Part shown: positions 1 through 12,234 of the stretch, one piece after another | Layout of the letters: each line of letters starts with the position of its first letter | Numbering within the stretch: the first letter of the stretch is position 1 | NCBI GenBank assembly: GCA_032622095.1 | Contig: CP136069.1 | Coordinates: 165,346,394 to 165,410,393 of the forward strand | DNA length: 64,000 bases | Direction of reading: 5' to 3' | From: Siphonodentalium dalli | Lineage: Eukaryota > Mollusca > Scaphopoda > Gadilida > Siphonodentaliidae | Position numbers and translations under genes: made by a program | The notes under the pieces: generated by a model | Told to the model about the DNA's origin: nothing | The model's input: the letters and a program-made list of their open reading frames with translations, nothing else | The model's database searches: none

Positions 1-2574
1 CGTAGCCCACAATGATCCACATCATCAACCGCGAATTCCGCGCCACGATTAAATGCAAGCATGTTTTCAAACGACTGACTCCACCAATTGCTCATCGTCG
101 GGAAACTAATGCACAGATTACAATTTTAACCACATACCTGCTTAAATATTGCAGCAATGACATGAAATCAGTCAATCAAAGCACACCACCACCTTGCAGT
201 GAACACACAGCGCTTCATCCAGACACCGTCCAGTCATTAAAAGACCACCAACTGTCCACGACATCAATCAGTCCAAGCATGGGTATGTTCGCCGAAATAT
301 GAGGACCCCCACGTCCGACACGTCGGATGCGAATTTCGTAAAGTCCCCATCGATAGTTATCTACGAAGTCACGTTCCCATGAACCGGCCACGGGAGCACA
401 TGTATCACATAGCAGCAGCGGTAGGCACCCCGGAAGGGCGCAGATCGTCACTATATAGAGGTCAAAACGGTTCAAAACATCAATTAATGTGAAACAAGTA
501 TTTCACTACCTTCAATCGCGAACAGCAGCCAATTCCTGTTCCTCACAATAAAGTATCAACATCGGTACACAAACAACATTCAAAGCCAACCTGATCATCA
601 CACTTTCAGGACCCGGCAATCGGAATGGAAATAAACACCGTACTAATATAGAATGAACTGTCGAATCAACAAACAATGACCTCTCGCAACGAAAAAACTG
701 TATGAGAAACATTTCAGATAACACCCCTGATTGATCTAGACAAAAAAGTTAATTTGAAGATAGATTCTTACTCCAGCTTAGTTAGTAGATGCGCATACCA
801 AGGTGTACATGTACAATGCTGATGCATATGCCATATAATAGACATGAGCGTCTACATTGCAAGCACGTTTGGCCAAACAAGACCAACGCATGTGCCCTTG
901 GAACAATCATAGCTTATTAGCAACGTGCATGTTTTGCGCTATGGTAACCTTATAGCTGTTCACACTATTGTTGGAGGTCATGTGGCTGGAAGCTACTAAT
1001 ATGGTGTGCTCATTGATGAACACATTGAAGGTATCCAAATATTAGCGTAGCAGCTGAAATGAGTATGCCAAAAGGCCAACTTTAATGAATGGGGTGTAAA
1101 TTGAGTTCATATTTCACCTGACACTTATATATTGCCAATTTCCAATATGCAGGTAGGACAGCTCCGTACATCTGGTAAATTACACACCTTTGGTGAGTAT
1201 ACGTGAACTAATTTCGTACCAATTGCTGACGCAATACATTATTATGGTCTGCACGATATGTGAAGTCCATATCTCGAGTATTATTGTATTTACAGTGATG
1301 TTGGTACTCATTTAAATGCATCATACTGGAAACCAACATGACCAAAGTAGTGTACTTGGGACAAATTGGCCTTTCAAAAGTGTCGATAATCAATTTGTTA
1401 TTCTGGTGAATAGAGCTTATAGTTTAACTCTTAGAAACTGTTGTCCTAAGTTCCAAAATGACATATTTTTCGGAACATGGGACAACCTTGCTCTAAAATA
1501 GAGTTAAGGTCTGAACTGTCATTTGCGTGTTCAACAACAAATATTTAGTTCTATTTTGCTCTAAGTGCTAAATTTCACACCCTAGGTCTACACTTCTCAA
1601 AACTTAAGAGATATAACAGTCTTATGCGGATTAGTCCTGATATTTATTATTAGCTAAGACATTAAGGAATCCAACGATGTAAAGTTTTCTACTGTAAACC
1701 ATACATTTCAGTCGTGACGGCAATTCAATCTTTGAAAATCGATTTACTCAAAATCATAAAAAGTGCACTTAGGACAGATTGGAACTCAGGTCGCGCCGGT
1801 TGTTGGTAAAATTCAGATGCTATCACACGGATCGATGTGTTCATGATTTTGAGAAATAGGTTGATTGTCGGAAGTTTGAGTTGCGGTTGTTTTGCACAAT
1901 CAATTCCCCCCATGTTATTATGAATGGCATATGTCCATATTTGATGTACTTACTCAATAAATTATCTATCTAATATACTGTTGTTAGTGCTGAAGAATAA
2001 TGTGTCAAGATGGGATAGACTGTCAACTGGGTTGGTATTTTGAAGGGAAAAAAAGAAGAATATATCTTTGAAGCCATTTTCCTAGATTTTATGTGATTTT
2101 CTCAAATTGGGAGATGTGATCCTTCTAATAATATTATCAAAATTAAAAATTAAATATTCCCGGACCCATTTGAGCTAAAAGTGGTAATCATGCACTGTTA
2201 ATTATGAGCTAAAGAAACCTCTATTTTCATGATCATCAAGGGCGCTAGCTGTAATACAAAAGGGGGTAGATTTCCGTCCAGCGTCACACCCGGAACAGAC
2301 GCATTCAAATACAACAATATAAACACACACTGACTGGTTGGTGCGACCAATATCAGGAAGCCAGGTTTATTGATAATTGCCAGACCTTCAACCAAAATTG
2401 TAATGATTTGAAATCGTTGTTAGCTAAAGAGGACAAAAGTGATATTCATCTCATGCTGCAAGCATGCCAAGGACACATAATAGTGGCGCTCGATGGCGCA
2501 AAAGAGAAGCACTGGTAGACCCACAGAAACATGACAGCCATACTACATGTAATGGACATCCATCTGCATCATTA
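1..2574. other. No gene or repeat recognised
   Basis: Both strands hold only short open frames (under 100 codons) with no recognisable domain, no codon bias that stands out and no splice-bounded exon pattern. I saw no strong internal repeat. It may be intergenic or intronic DNA, but I cannot say more. Confidence 0.5.
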
Positions 2575-3705
2575 GATGAAAGTGTCAATGACACTGTAGC
2601 TCAACTTTGATAGGGATAGTGTCATACATGTACAGTAAACGGAGCGATAATTATTGAGGAAAGTTTGAATGTTCATGCAATGCCAGAGGTCAACCCGAAG
2701 AGCCATATGAAGTTTGAGATTAATTGGATGAAATGTTGGCCGTGGGCGTGCTGAAGTCATGCAAAGTGTAAAATCAAAGAAGACTATCGGCAGCCATGTT
2801 TTTCGTCGAAAATCGTTAATATTCGATAACTCCCATCTAGCGTGATCCTAAACATTGCCTGTAAATGTTCAAAAATATTTCTCCAATAACTGTGGGTTGC
2901 AGAATGTGTCGATGGATTCAAATGTGAAATTCAAGATGGCCACTGGAGGCCATGTTTTTTTTATATAATATGGGGAAAAATCGATAGCCCATACCCATCT
3001 AGAGGTCACTTCAAGATCCATATTAAGGTTGATGACAATTGGATGAGGGATGTAGTATGTAGGGTGTACCAAAGGTTTAGTCACTCAACAAGTAAAATTC
3101 AAGATGGCTGCCAGCAGCCATGTTATTCGTCGAAAATCGTTGAATGTAGATAGATCCCATCTAGAGGTGATACATGTAAATTATCAAAGCAATTCTCCAA
3201 TAAATGCGGACTGCAGGTTGTGACGATGGGTTCAAATTTAAAATTTTATAATAAAAAAAAACAGAAATTTGTACACATTTCGGAAAAAATCGATGTCTCC
3301 CATTATGATGGCACCCCGAAGATCCATAAAAAGTTTGGTAATGATCGGATGAGGGGTGTGGCCTGTAGGGTGTGCGGAAGGATGTAGTCATGCAAAGAGT
3401 AAAATCCAGGATGGCTGCTGGCGGATAAGTTTTCATCTAAAATCGTTCAAATTCGACAGCTCCCATCCAGAGGTGATCCTATACATGCCTGTATATATTT
3501 CAAAACAATTCTCCAATAACTGCGGGCTGCAAGGAGTGTCGATGAATTCAAATTTGAAATCCATTATGGCTGCTGGTGGACATGTTTTTTAACGAATTTC
3601 AGAAACAATCGTTGGCTCTCTTCTATGGGTTGACGTTTAGTACGATCGGATGTGAGATGTCACCTGTGGGGTGTGCTAAAGGAAATTGTTGACGGACGGA
3701 CTACG
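2575..3705 (+). repeat. Dispersed repeat family R1, older copy
   Basis: This region starts with the block around 2581-2610 (GTGTCAATGACACTG then TAGCTCAACTTTG) and ends with AAAGGAAATTGTTGACGGACG near 3680-3700. The same start and end bracket the larger copy at 58.0-59.9 kb. In between, degenerate monomers of about 160 bp recur, with the marks 'aagatggc', 'ggccatgtt' and 'gatcggatgaggg'. The copy is more diverged than the 58-kb one, and it lacks the terminal hairpin seen there. Short open frames inside it are by-products of the repeat. It is probably a non-autonomous transposon; the family is not identified. Confidence 0.7.
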
Positions 3706-3969
3706 GAAAACCACCCCCTTGAACCAGAGCAAACTCCCATGTTATTAAAATTCCATTTGGACCCCCTTGGGTTTTAATTGGTACACCAAGCTTTCTAACT
3801 GTTGTAAATTTCCATCAGACACCGCCAAAAGTTCGAAAATATCAAAATATATTCTACCGCTGCGATAACAGAAACATGTAATGGGCTTAATTTGAGTCTC
3901 CAAATTAAATCTACGCAATTTTGAAGCAGAGTTAATAAGGTCGATAAATACACAAAATAATAATTTAGT

Positions 3970-4228
3970 TTAACCCTTTCTATGCTGAATGGATTCTCAC
4001 ATCAGTTATAAAAGTATACATAGGAACGGTCTATTATTCATTTGGAGGGGTGCTCAGGCAATAAAACAGACGCCAGACAGAAACAGATAATACCATATCA
4101 GAATGATTCATATTCATTGGTGGGACATGTAGTATAATAAGTTCAACAAAGTTGGTCGTTTGTTGAATTTATTATCTGAACATTTCTAAGGGCACTCGTC
4201 AATGAATATTTAGTATAGAAAGGGTTAA
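3970..4228. mobile_element. TTAA-ended MITE (family T1)
   Basis: TTAA stands at 3970-3973 and 4225-4228. The inverted ends read CCCTTTCTATGCTGAAT on the left and CCCTTTCTATACTAAAT on the right (reverse complement). Inside is a palindromic stretch around TTCAACAAA...TTTGTTGAA (about 4140-4170). The TTAA target and the run of C after it are typical of piggyBac-superfamily non-autonomous elements, which is family knowledge, not proof. A second copy lies at 56.88 kb with the same ends and interior. It has no coding capacity. Confidence 0.75.
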
Positions 4229-4984
4229 AGATACGGTTGGCCTTGGCGGTGGGTATCCTGTGAAAATATTTCCACCCGTCAAAAACCGCCACAAACAGAA
4301 AGAACATCAAAATGTAGACAGACTTTGTCCGTATACAAATAAGAAATATCGCATAAACTGTATGTTATTGACATATGTTTGATCATTGTTATGTAAACAA
4401 AGGCATAAAAAGTTACTTTCCTGGTGTTTGTTTATATTATGATGGTAAACATAAAGAGCGTTATTTGTTGGTGAATTCCTGATATGGAATTAATAAAGAG
4501 CGTTTCTGCCATTTATGTGTGATTAGCCAGTAACATTCTGCTGTCTTCTGTAACACAATCATACTCTTGCTTAGGTAAAATATAGTGGGTCTTGATGGTA
4601 GCATGCTGTTTACGCGATGGTCATGGTATATATGAACGAAACTGTATGCGTTTTAATGTTTTTCTTTTTACCGTGATTGGAACAAATATGAATATTTTCG
4701 ACAACAAAGGCCGCACGTGCCTTTAAACATATCTTTATTCTAAATAAAACAAAATTCATTGTGTACATCCATTATAGTAATAACAAATGAGCATATGATC
4801 TGCCTGTATGATAACAGCTTGTTGGAATAATCTCCTATGTAGCTAGAATGATGTGAATTTATAGATGATAACGCGAAGTGACATGAGTACATATAATGAT
4901 TGTGCTTGTTATTGTACACACATACCTTTATTATGTTCTTGCATTTTTGTTCAGATTTCTTCAGTGGGGTCTGACACCTACACA
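4229..4984. other. No gene or repeat recognised
   Basis: This is AT-rich DNA with no supportable ORF. A short phrase AATAAAGAGCGTTTCT near 4490 recurs near 48870, hinting at an old dispersed repeat too short to define. Confidence 0.4.
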
Positions 4985-5519
4985 CCCCTCAGTTATCGTA
5001 ATTCGAGCTGTGGTGGCTGACACCGATAGCCATCCCTAAGTTGTCTCGATTCGAGTGATTTCTTCTGTTGTGAGGCCTGACATCCATCCAACCCTAAGTT
5101 ATCTCGATTCGGGTGATATCTTCTATTGTGGGGCCTGACATCCACCTAACCCTAAGTTATCTCGATTCGGGTGATATCTTCTATTGTGGGGCCTGACATC
5201 CACCCAATCCTAAGTTATAACGATTCGGGTGATTTCTTCTGTTGTGGGGCCTGACATCCACCCAATCCTAAGTTATAACGATTCGGGTGATTTCTTCTGT
5301 AGTGATGCCTGACATCCACCTAACCCTAAGTTATCTCGATTCGGGTGATTTCTTCTGTTGTGATGCCTGACATCCATCCATCTATAAGCTATGACGATTC
5401 GAGTGATTTCTTCTGTTGTGATGCCTGATATCCACCCAACCCTAAGCTATAACGATTAGGGTGATTTCTTCTGTTGTTGGGCCTGACATCCACCCAACCC
5501 TAAGTTATCTCGAATCGAG
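4985..5519. repeat. 58-bp minisatellite, about nine units
   Basis: Starts of the block CTCGATTC/AACGATTC recur exactly every 58 bp (about 5043, 5101, 5159, 5217, 5275, 5333, 5391, 5449, 5507). That gives eight full units plus degenerate partial units on both sides. Each unit also contains 'gtgatttcttctgttgtg' and 'gcctgacatccaccc'. Units differ by a few substitutions (for example TTATCTCG versus TTATAACG), and adjacent units share variants. This suggests local copying rather than one ancient amplification. It is non-coding. Confidence 0.92.
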
Positions 5520-6032
5520 GTGTGGGAAATTTTATCCAAGGGGTACAACGCAGTTGTTGTGTAATTAAATGACTTTGAGGTGTGGCTTGAACGTTTTAGT
5601 TAATGGTATGCATTTCTGAATATAAATTTAACAAAAGCCTGTCAAAATGGAAAGAAATGTTCAAGATTTTTCAATTTGTCACATAGAAATGAAACATTTT
5701 AATCATATTAGAGAATTGAATCTAAGGAAACTGTCTTTATTGCTCTATACGTCGAAGAAAAGTTGGATTCAGTACACGACATACCTTTATTTATAAGGTG
5801 ATGAGAACAACATGATGCCACATTATGGGTTATTCTTACCATATACAGTGGGGCGTTCGACTTACTTTGCGCCCACTCGGGGTTATCGCGAGGTCACAGA
5901 CCGAAATAGTGGCGAAACTTCTTAAATTTGACCGTTTAAACTCCAAAAAGTGTTCTTATGTTCGATATTATTAGTTTTCGGTCCTAAAGGAAGCGTAAAA
6001 ATACAAGCCATACACTTTAAATCACGTTGGGT
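5520..6032. other. No gene or repeat recognised
   Basis: No supportable ORF, palindrome or tandem structure was seen between the minisatellite and the foldback element. Confidence 0.4.
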
Positions 6033-6288
6033 AAAAGTTTACCCAACACAATGATGCATATAGCACCACGTGAACGTTGGTAAATTTTACCCAATGTTGG
6101 GCAATGTTTTATTCAACACAGGGTAACAATTTACCGCTCGGGTATAAACAATCGCCCAACGCAGAAGGGAATTTAATATTGGGTAAATTGTTACCCTGCG
6201 TTGAGTCAAAACATTGTCCAACATTGTGTAAAATTTACCCAACGTTCGCGTGGTTGCTATATGCACCATTGTGTTGGGTAAAATTTTA
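6033..6288. mobile_element. Foldback MITE with ~105-bp arms
   Basis: The left arm (6033-6140) and the right arm (6180-6288) are imperfect reverse complements along nearly their whole length. Shared blocks include TTTACCCAACACAATG at the outside, GCATATAGCACCACG, and GGTAAATTGTTACCC near the centre. Short repeats of 'acccaac' recur within each arm. Such a structure fits a non-autonomous DNA transposon. No clear target duplication was identified, so the exact ends are approximate. The 70-aa and 83-aa frames across it are mirror readings of the palindrome. Confidence 0.78.
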
Positions 6289-6557
6289 GAGTGTATACGG
6301 TATCGAATTGGATTTGAAATATTACACAAGACTGACAAGTAACACTATTCGTCACATTGTTTCTGTGAATCGAGGTTATGTTCAAACGATTTTTTTGTGT
6401 GTCTGTTTGTGGTCTTCCTCTGTATCAAAGTGTTCCTCCGCGATTCAATTACTAATCTTCGGGGCATTGTTGAGGTTTCCCTTTTTGTCTTTTTTGTTAT
6501 GAGTCTGTTTAAAGGACGTCGACCCGGATTCAAATAATATCACAAGTGGTATGGTTG

Positions 6558-6767
6558 AAGCTTCTCTTTGTGTGTGTATCAATGTGATAAAATGAGTTTT
6601 TCCACCGAACTGAATCAATTCCAAGGCTCGGCCCACATATCAGGAATCCTTCTGAAAGTAATCCTGATATGTAGGTGGGTATTCTGATATTAAGGCCGAG
6701 CTATGGGATTGATTCCGTTTGGTATACATACTCATTCTGTCACATTTATATACCAACAAAGAAGCTT
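6558..6767. mobile_element. Foldback element, AAGCTT-bounded
   Basis: AAGCTTCT at 6558 and its complement ending at 6767 bound two ~75-bp arms. Matching blocks are ATGTGA...ATGAGT, GAATCAAT and CTCGGCC, the last flanking the ~45-bp loop. A related left arm without its partner lies at 8096-8200. It is probably a MITE or part of one; no target duplication was established. Confidence 0.65.
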
Positions 6768-7379
6768 CTATACTAGTATGTATGGTGTTGCGACCGAAAG
6801 GAAGTTAAACCCTAACTGAACACAACTACAATGGGCCCTCGTGGGGTTATGGCAATGTCATAGAAACAAAAACTTTAAATTTCTTCTGAAAGTCAGTACT
6901 CTGACTGTATAAGCTCATATGGAGGTTCCTTTGTTAACCAACGCAACCGTAATGTGTATTATCGGCTTGGAAATATCAACCGAGACTGAACAACAACACC
7001 CCGTTGCTCAAGTTGTTTTTTTATGATTCAGGTCATGCCCAAATGAATCTTGGTGGCTGCTGTTGTCTTATTTGATTGATTGATTGATTTACTTATTACA
7101 AAGTCACATATAACAGTGAAACAAGCAAAACGTATAACACTATGTACAACAATTCGCATATCACGTTAAAGACATATTATTTACTTGTTCGGGTTCGTGA
7201 AAATGATCAGTTAGTAGACAGGCGCTATGTCAACTGGATGAATGTAGCATTCTACTAACATCAACGAAAAAGTGAAGCAAATCGACCGTACCACTCCATA
7301 GAAAACATCGTCTGAACTACGTTCAAATGTAAATATTCACTACTCGATTCGGGGCGCATCTATCGGCGATAAACTAACG
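6768..7379. other. No gene; a short (ATTG)n tract
   Basis: Only a small tract of repeated TTGATTGA at about 7072-7095 stands out, followed by 'tttacttattac'. Read on the minus strand this is AATAAGTAAATCAATCAATC, the form of a LINE 3' end with a short tandem tail. The body upstream of the tail is too diverged to call. Confidence 0.4.
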
Positions 7380-7545
7380 AAAATGATTTCACCGTCGAGA
7401 GTCACTGCATTGAATTAATGTATAAGAATGATGGTGTGTGTTGTCAATTTGGATATAATATTTGTAAACATTATTACTTTGAACACGATTATTCTCCTTT
7501 TATATTTTGTCACCCTACCGGAGTGTTTCACATCACTTTAATCAT
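7380..7545 (+). repeat. Dispersed repeat, copy 1 (pair with 27.6 kb)
   Basis: This segment and 27605-27770 are roughly 85% alike in the same orientation. Shared blocks include 'gtcactgcatt', 'tataagaatga', 'ggtgtgtgttgtcaattt', 'gatataa' and 'ccggagtgttt'. A more distant relative may lie near 45.08-45.22 kb ('cggagtgtttcacatgacttt'). Nothing identifies the family. No coding is inferred. Confidence 0.6.
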
Positions 7546-9604
7546 TGTTCATTCCATATACATACACATATACGTGATTATACATAACTCATTAATTTAA
7601 TTATATTACACAATAATAGTCGATAAACTTAACAAGTAGGATAATTACATGTGTTCACTCATAACAATAAATATAAATTTCTGATTCCGCTCACATGGAA
7701 TAAGACACCTTCTTGAAGGCACACCTTATGAATGCACATAGCCTTTTCGTGAGGCTTATATTTTGAAGGGACAGTCGGATTTCTCTCTCGTAGGGTTCTT
7801 CCAATAGATTTGGGGATATATATTGCTTTCTGATTTCATCCAAATTACTGCAAATAATGACTAAATGCTATTCGTCTCTAAATATTCTCCACATACGTTG
7901 CATATCGTATTGTCATTATCATTCGGATGTTTCTTCCATTTTGCGGATTCTATATAGGAAGTTTATGATTTGCTGTTCTGAGCTTCAGAAGATACATAGA
8001 TAGATTAGACCGTATAGTCAGTTTTAATAAAACTATAAAATTTGGCCCTGGAATGCCCTTTCAAGGTCGTCAGCACGGATTCAATTAATATCACAAGTGT
8101 TATAGTTGAAGTTTCTCTTTGTGTGTATATCAATGTGACAGAAGGATTATTTGCACCAAACGGAATCAATCGCAGAACTCTGCCCACATATCGGCAATCC
8201 TTCTAAAAGCGGTGTCTATCGGAATTCTACCGGCAGTGTCGGCATACGCTATCGCGAACACGCTACCAAACTACATTCGCTTTGGCTGTCGATGGATTAT
8301 TGGACTCCGAACGAGAATTCAACAGAGTAAGTCTGTTTCTTGTTAAACAAACGCGAGGGTGCCATTTGCGTTCAAGCCGGGAACAATTAGTGTGTCCGAA
8401 TCACCAAACTACTTAATAGAAACCTAAACTTCGCTAAAGGGATACCTCTATTGAATTGGCTGTCAAACACGTGCCTCGTGATCTTTATTGTAGCTACCTA
8501 CGAAAGCAGACGAGAGATTTGTTACCACAGAAGATAATCTCTTTGATTCGCGGGAACTTGCAACCCTGGAACGCGTTTGTTGTTTCAATGCGTACATCTG
8601 CTCTTTCGCACCTAAATATTCACATCTATTGCTTCTTGATACATAATCAAGTTATCTTCCTGACTTTCGTGGTTTTGTATAATCAAATTTAGCTCCTGTC
8701 TGTTCCAATCGTGACATGATTCCCCCGCGCACGGCGATGGAGTGAATACGTTGCTAAGTACCACGCTTCCGCAAGGTAATTCATCTAATTTCTTCTGTAA
8801 CGTACTCCAACTAATTGTGAACTGGCGTCAAACGGAGCGTAGGGATTGCGAACAATATCACTCTAATTTTCAGAAAGAGGGTTTAGTAACTCTTTGTCAA
8901 GGAACGTGAAGCGGAGGCGAACGGAATCAAACCCACTGATGTCAAAAACATTGCTCGATATATCGTGACTTATGGTCCTATACGCATCTCACGCGGATAA
9001 GTCGATCTTCAAGAGCGATCTGGGGCTCTAGGTTCATTGATGTCTTGATGTCTCATTCAGATAACTGCTTAGTCTAATATATTACGGGGATGGACGTTAA
9101 TTTCCGAATGATTCGCATGAGGATAAGACACCATACTATCAGTTGATACTTTGTTATTTCTATGAGAGGTCGCTTTATTGCTAAATACAGAAAAACAGCG
9201 CGACATGAGTGTTCATTGATCGGGTAATGAACATAGGTTCGTTTCGCTTCCTAAGCTCATGAAAGATTAATTTACTTATTCCGCTGGACTTAATACCATA
9301 AACTCACATAACTATCGGCGAATAGGAAGTTATTTTCCACAAGTTATCGCATATTATCCGTCGCTTAATGCGTTACATAAAGGATACGGTAGCCATTTAT
9401 CTCCAGTGGATATTCTGACGTCAGCCATGAACACTATTTCTACGACATCCTTGGAAGAAATAGGAAAACACTTTACATTTGTGTACTCAGAAGAAATGGG
9501 GAACATTCTTTACTTAGACATTGACGACAAGCATTATACTGCACCAAACAACGTGGTTCGCGACTAGGTGTGCTATATATACTTTTGTGAACAGAAACGT
9601 TGAA
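7546..9604. other. No gene; upstream flank of the GPCR exon
   Basis: No supportable ORF. 8096-8200 resembles the left arm of the 6558-6767 foldback ('tgtgtgtatatcaatgtgaca', 'ggaatcaatcgcagaactctgccc'). The last ~160 bases before 9605 may be 5' untranslated sequence or promoter of the GPCR exon. I could not place a TATA box or transcription start there with confidence. Confidence 0.4.
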
Positions 9605-9949
9605 ATGGATTCCGAATTTGACGTCCCGGACAACACGTACGTCGCCATCAACGAAAGTGAAAATGCCTCCTATACCACAAACTGTACATTCAACGCAACT
9701 CACGGTGACGTTTATGACCCAGCGTGCATGTACGACTATGACATGGATGCCTCGATGGCCATACCTTTAGTGGAGGCAATCCCCGTAGCCTTTGTGTACG
9801 GATTAACCCTTCTACTCGGATTCACTGGGAACTTTCTCGTGATCATTTCAATATCGAGGTTCCGACGGATGAGGAGTATCACGAATGTGTTTTTGTTGAG
9901 CTTAGCGACAGCAGATCTTCTTCTCGTGCTGATATGTGTACCCATCAAG
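9605..9949 (+). CDS. First coding exon of a class A (rhodopsin-type) GPCR, peptide-receptor-like
   Basis: The exon encodes exactly 115 codons from the first in-frame ATG, which is preceded in frame by no other ATG. Residues 1-50 form an acidic extracellular N-terminus with four N-glycosylation sequons (N15, N20, N26, N30). Residues ~57-82 are TM1 with the hallmark GN at 75-76 (position 1.50). Residues 83-93 are the basic first loop (SRFRRMRS). Residues ~94-113 are TM2 with SLATAD, D104 being the 2.50 aspartate. The exon ends after K115 at a consensus donor, phase 0. Known class A receptors bind ligand in the seven-helix bundle at the plasma membrane and signal through G proteins. The TM2 end CVPIK suggests a neuropeptide-type receptor, but the ligand cannot be named. 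No exon for TM3-TM7 was found downstream, so the gene either continues past a very long repeat-filled intron or is broken. Confidence 0.85.
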
Positions 9950-9955
9950 GTTAGT
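9947..9955 (+). other. Splice donor (AAG|GTTAGTG)
   Basis: AAG followed by GTTAGTG sits exactly where the GPCR homology stops after TM2. It leaves a phase-0 boundary. Beyond it the frame reads into low-complexity (CT)n, as expected of an intron. It is a near-consensus GT(A/T)AGT donor. Confidence 0.8.
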
Positions 9956-10109
9956 GTGTGTTTTATTTATTACACGCCCATAGAGGGTTCTGGTGGAGAC
10001 ACCGTTATGCCTATACTGCAGATTTTCGTCTTACTACGCTTATTCCAAGTATCATTTCGATATATTTCCAGGCTACTTCGAAGTGAATATCTACATTTCT
10101 CTTTATTTT

Positions 10110-10164
10110 TTTTTCTCCCTCTTCTCTCTCTCTCTCTCTCTTCTCTGTCTCTATTTCTCTCGCG

Positions 10165-10199
<35 letters not shown>

Positions 10200-10240
10200 C
10201 TCTCTCTCACTCTCTCTCTCTGTCTCTCTCTCTCTGGTCG
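10110..10240. repeat. (CT)n microsatellite in the intron
   Basis: A long imperfect CT/TCTG tract begins about 160 bases after the GPCR donor. It creates Ser/Leu-rich artefact frames on the plus strand and Arg/Glu-rich ones on the minus strand. Confidence 0.9.
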
Positions 10241-10429
10241 TTTACTTTTATTTTTGACGTGATCACCACGCCATTGTGTACACGTAACAGGCGTTCTGCA
10301 TCCATCTTGATCTGGGATGTGTGTTGGAAAATACGATTGCTATCAACATGGCTAATGAAAACGACATGGCCACGTATTTCTCCATCCCACATCCCAGGTC
10401 AGGATGGATCATTTTTCTCCCAGCCCAAG

Positions 10430-10836
10430 AGCTTCATTCTGATATTTTTTTTCTTCTATCAATCTTTGGTATATAATTCAGTATAATAATGTTCGTAATA
10501 GTACGTATCGGGAGACATCTGAAGGGGTAAGTTCGTTACCCGAGCGACCAGGGCTAATACGATTGAGTGAAATCGAAATGGAATGTGAAAAACGACATTA
10601 AAAATCATTGAAACAGCCCACAAGGCTGACCTTAGTTCCTTATATTCGTATTCTTAACTCAGGGAATGTTTATACATTAACCGAATACGATCCTATTCGC
10701 TTTAGTCGGTAACGATAACAATAGAGTGTTTATACTTCGCCGGGCAAGAATTCAGCTATCCGGATATGCAGCTATTCGGTTTTAATTTTCTGGATTAAAT
10801 CATTTGTTGTCGTATAGATTCTAATTCGCTCTGTAT
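10430..10836 (+). repeat. Direct repeat A, copy 1
   Basis: About 400 bp from 'gcttcattctgatat' to 'ctaattcgctctg' are repeated in the same orientation at 12758-13173 with about 97% identity by eye. The chief difference is ~10 bases near 10597 (ACATTAAAAATC here versus ACATGGCTATACGTCACAAAATC in copy 2). The two copies flank ~1.9 kb. It could be a recent segmental duplication or a pair of element ends. No coding sequence is seen. Confidence 0.88.
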
Positions 10837-10969
10837 ATATCCTTTTATTGCCTCCACTATCGGAGAGTTAAATTTAAATAACATAGTTATAAACAATTCT
10901 AATACAAAAATGACAGTGGAATATATGCACATTTAAGGAATATGACAACACAAAATAAAGCGAGATTAC

Positions 10970-11460
10970 GCCCACAGTTACACGCACACACACTGAGTCT
11001 CAGGCACATGCAACCACCCAGCCGCGCACAGGAGTACACGTAAACACGCCCAGACACGCCTAGGCTTAGTCGATTTTACAAACAAACATATACGCGAAAG
11101 AAACAGGCAGGCAGACAGTCACATAAGTATCTAGACAGACATGCATGCTGACAGATAAACATGCAGACAGGAAGCAACACGACTGACAGGCATGCAGATG
11201 CAAGCTGACCGACACGTTCTACACATGCAAGTAAGTTTCATCAAAGATATGGGAATCTAAGATTTGACAATAGAGTTAGATACACGCGCACTCCCTCGCC
11301 TAGCATTCAGTCGCACACGAACTCACCTACCCTCACATGCACTCTCACACAACCAAATGCACACGCACCCTCATTTAAAGACCCACACACATGTACACGA
11401 CCTCACACAGCATCACACACAAAATAGACATCAGTGTATATATATGCAACATTATGTCAA
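10970..11460. repeat. Degenerate CA/ACAG-rich low-complexity tract
   Basis: Runs such as ACACACACAC, ACAGACAG-type steps and CACACG recur over roughly 490 bases. They resemble decayed microsatellites rather than a regular tandem array. The 66-aa His/Thr-rich frame is an artefact. Confidence 0.75.
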
Positions 11461-12234
11461 ATGAACTCATCAAGGTGACATCAAAGACAAATCCGATCAA
11501 CTCACATGGAAACCGTTAGACATTGATCCACCATTATAGACATCAACCCCACTGTATTTCACGAATAATGTTTCCTTCAATTAGAATATGTAGTAGCCAA
11601 AAATCCGGATTATTGGGGTTAGTTTTCCATCTGTAACTCAATGACTAAGAGTTTCATATCGGACCGTAGATACCGTCAAAGGAACAAAAGTGTCAATTGG
11701 ATAAGAAACTGTACAGTAGCGTTTATTGGACAACAAATTGAGTAAATGAGAAAAGAATTTGCTCACGGAGTCCAAAGGCGGTAATTACCGCGTGTTATAT
11801 ACGGAAACATCGAAAGCCGGAGTCAGGTTGAGGCCGAATATTGAAAAATCGACGACCATGGGAAAACCAAAAGTGCCTGATCACGAACACGTTGCTGCAA
11901 AATTATCATTTTAGATGCAATAACGAGAGGGCGCCTTTGACTGTATGGACAGGCGATGCGATGTATTGAATACAAATAATATAAAAATGCATAATAATGG
12001 TGTGAATAAATCAAGTGATGCACGATTTGCATAAAAAATATCATTAAATCGTTCATTCAGACAACGGCTCAAAGTCGACAAGCCATTTGAGAGCATGATT
12101 CATATTGCCTCCAAAGTTTTGCTGCATGCAACACAAATGTGCGTGTAAAATCAGAAATATCCGCTACTTCATCAGACAAATCAATTGGCATGGAACTCAG
12201 GAAGACAGCAAGTAATTCGTCCGAGTTTAGAGCC
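11461..12234. other. Unassigned sequence between the direct repeats
   Basis: No independent gene. On the minus strand, 12069-12320 is open for 83 codons in another frame and abuts the LINE fragment. It may be its decayed continuation, but I could not match it to a LINE domain. Confidence 0.35.

Noticed and set aside
4985-5519. CRISPR-like array
   Set aside because: Units of 58 bp are contiguous with no unique spacers, and the context is animal DNA. It is a minisatellite.
9950-10486. C-terminal extension of the 321-codon frame beyond the GPCR exon
   Set aside because: Homology ends at a consensus splice donor, and the extension is mostly translated (CT)n microsatellite.
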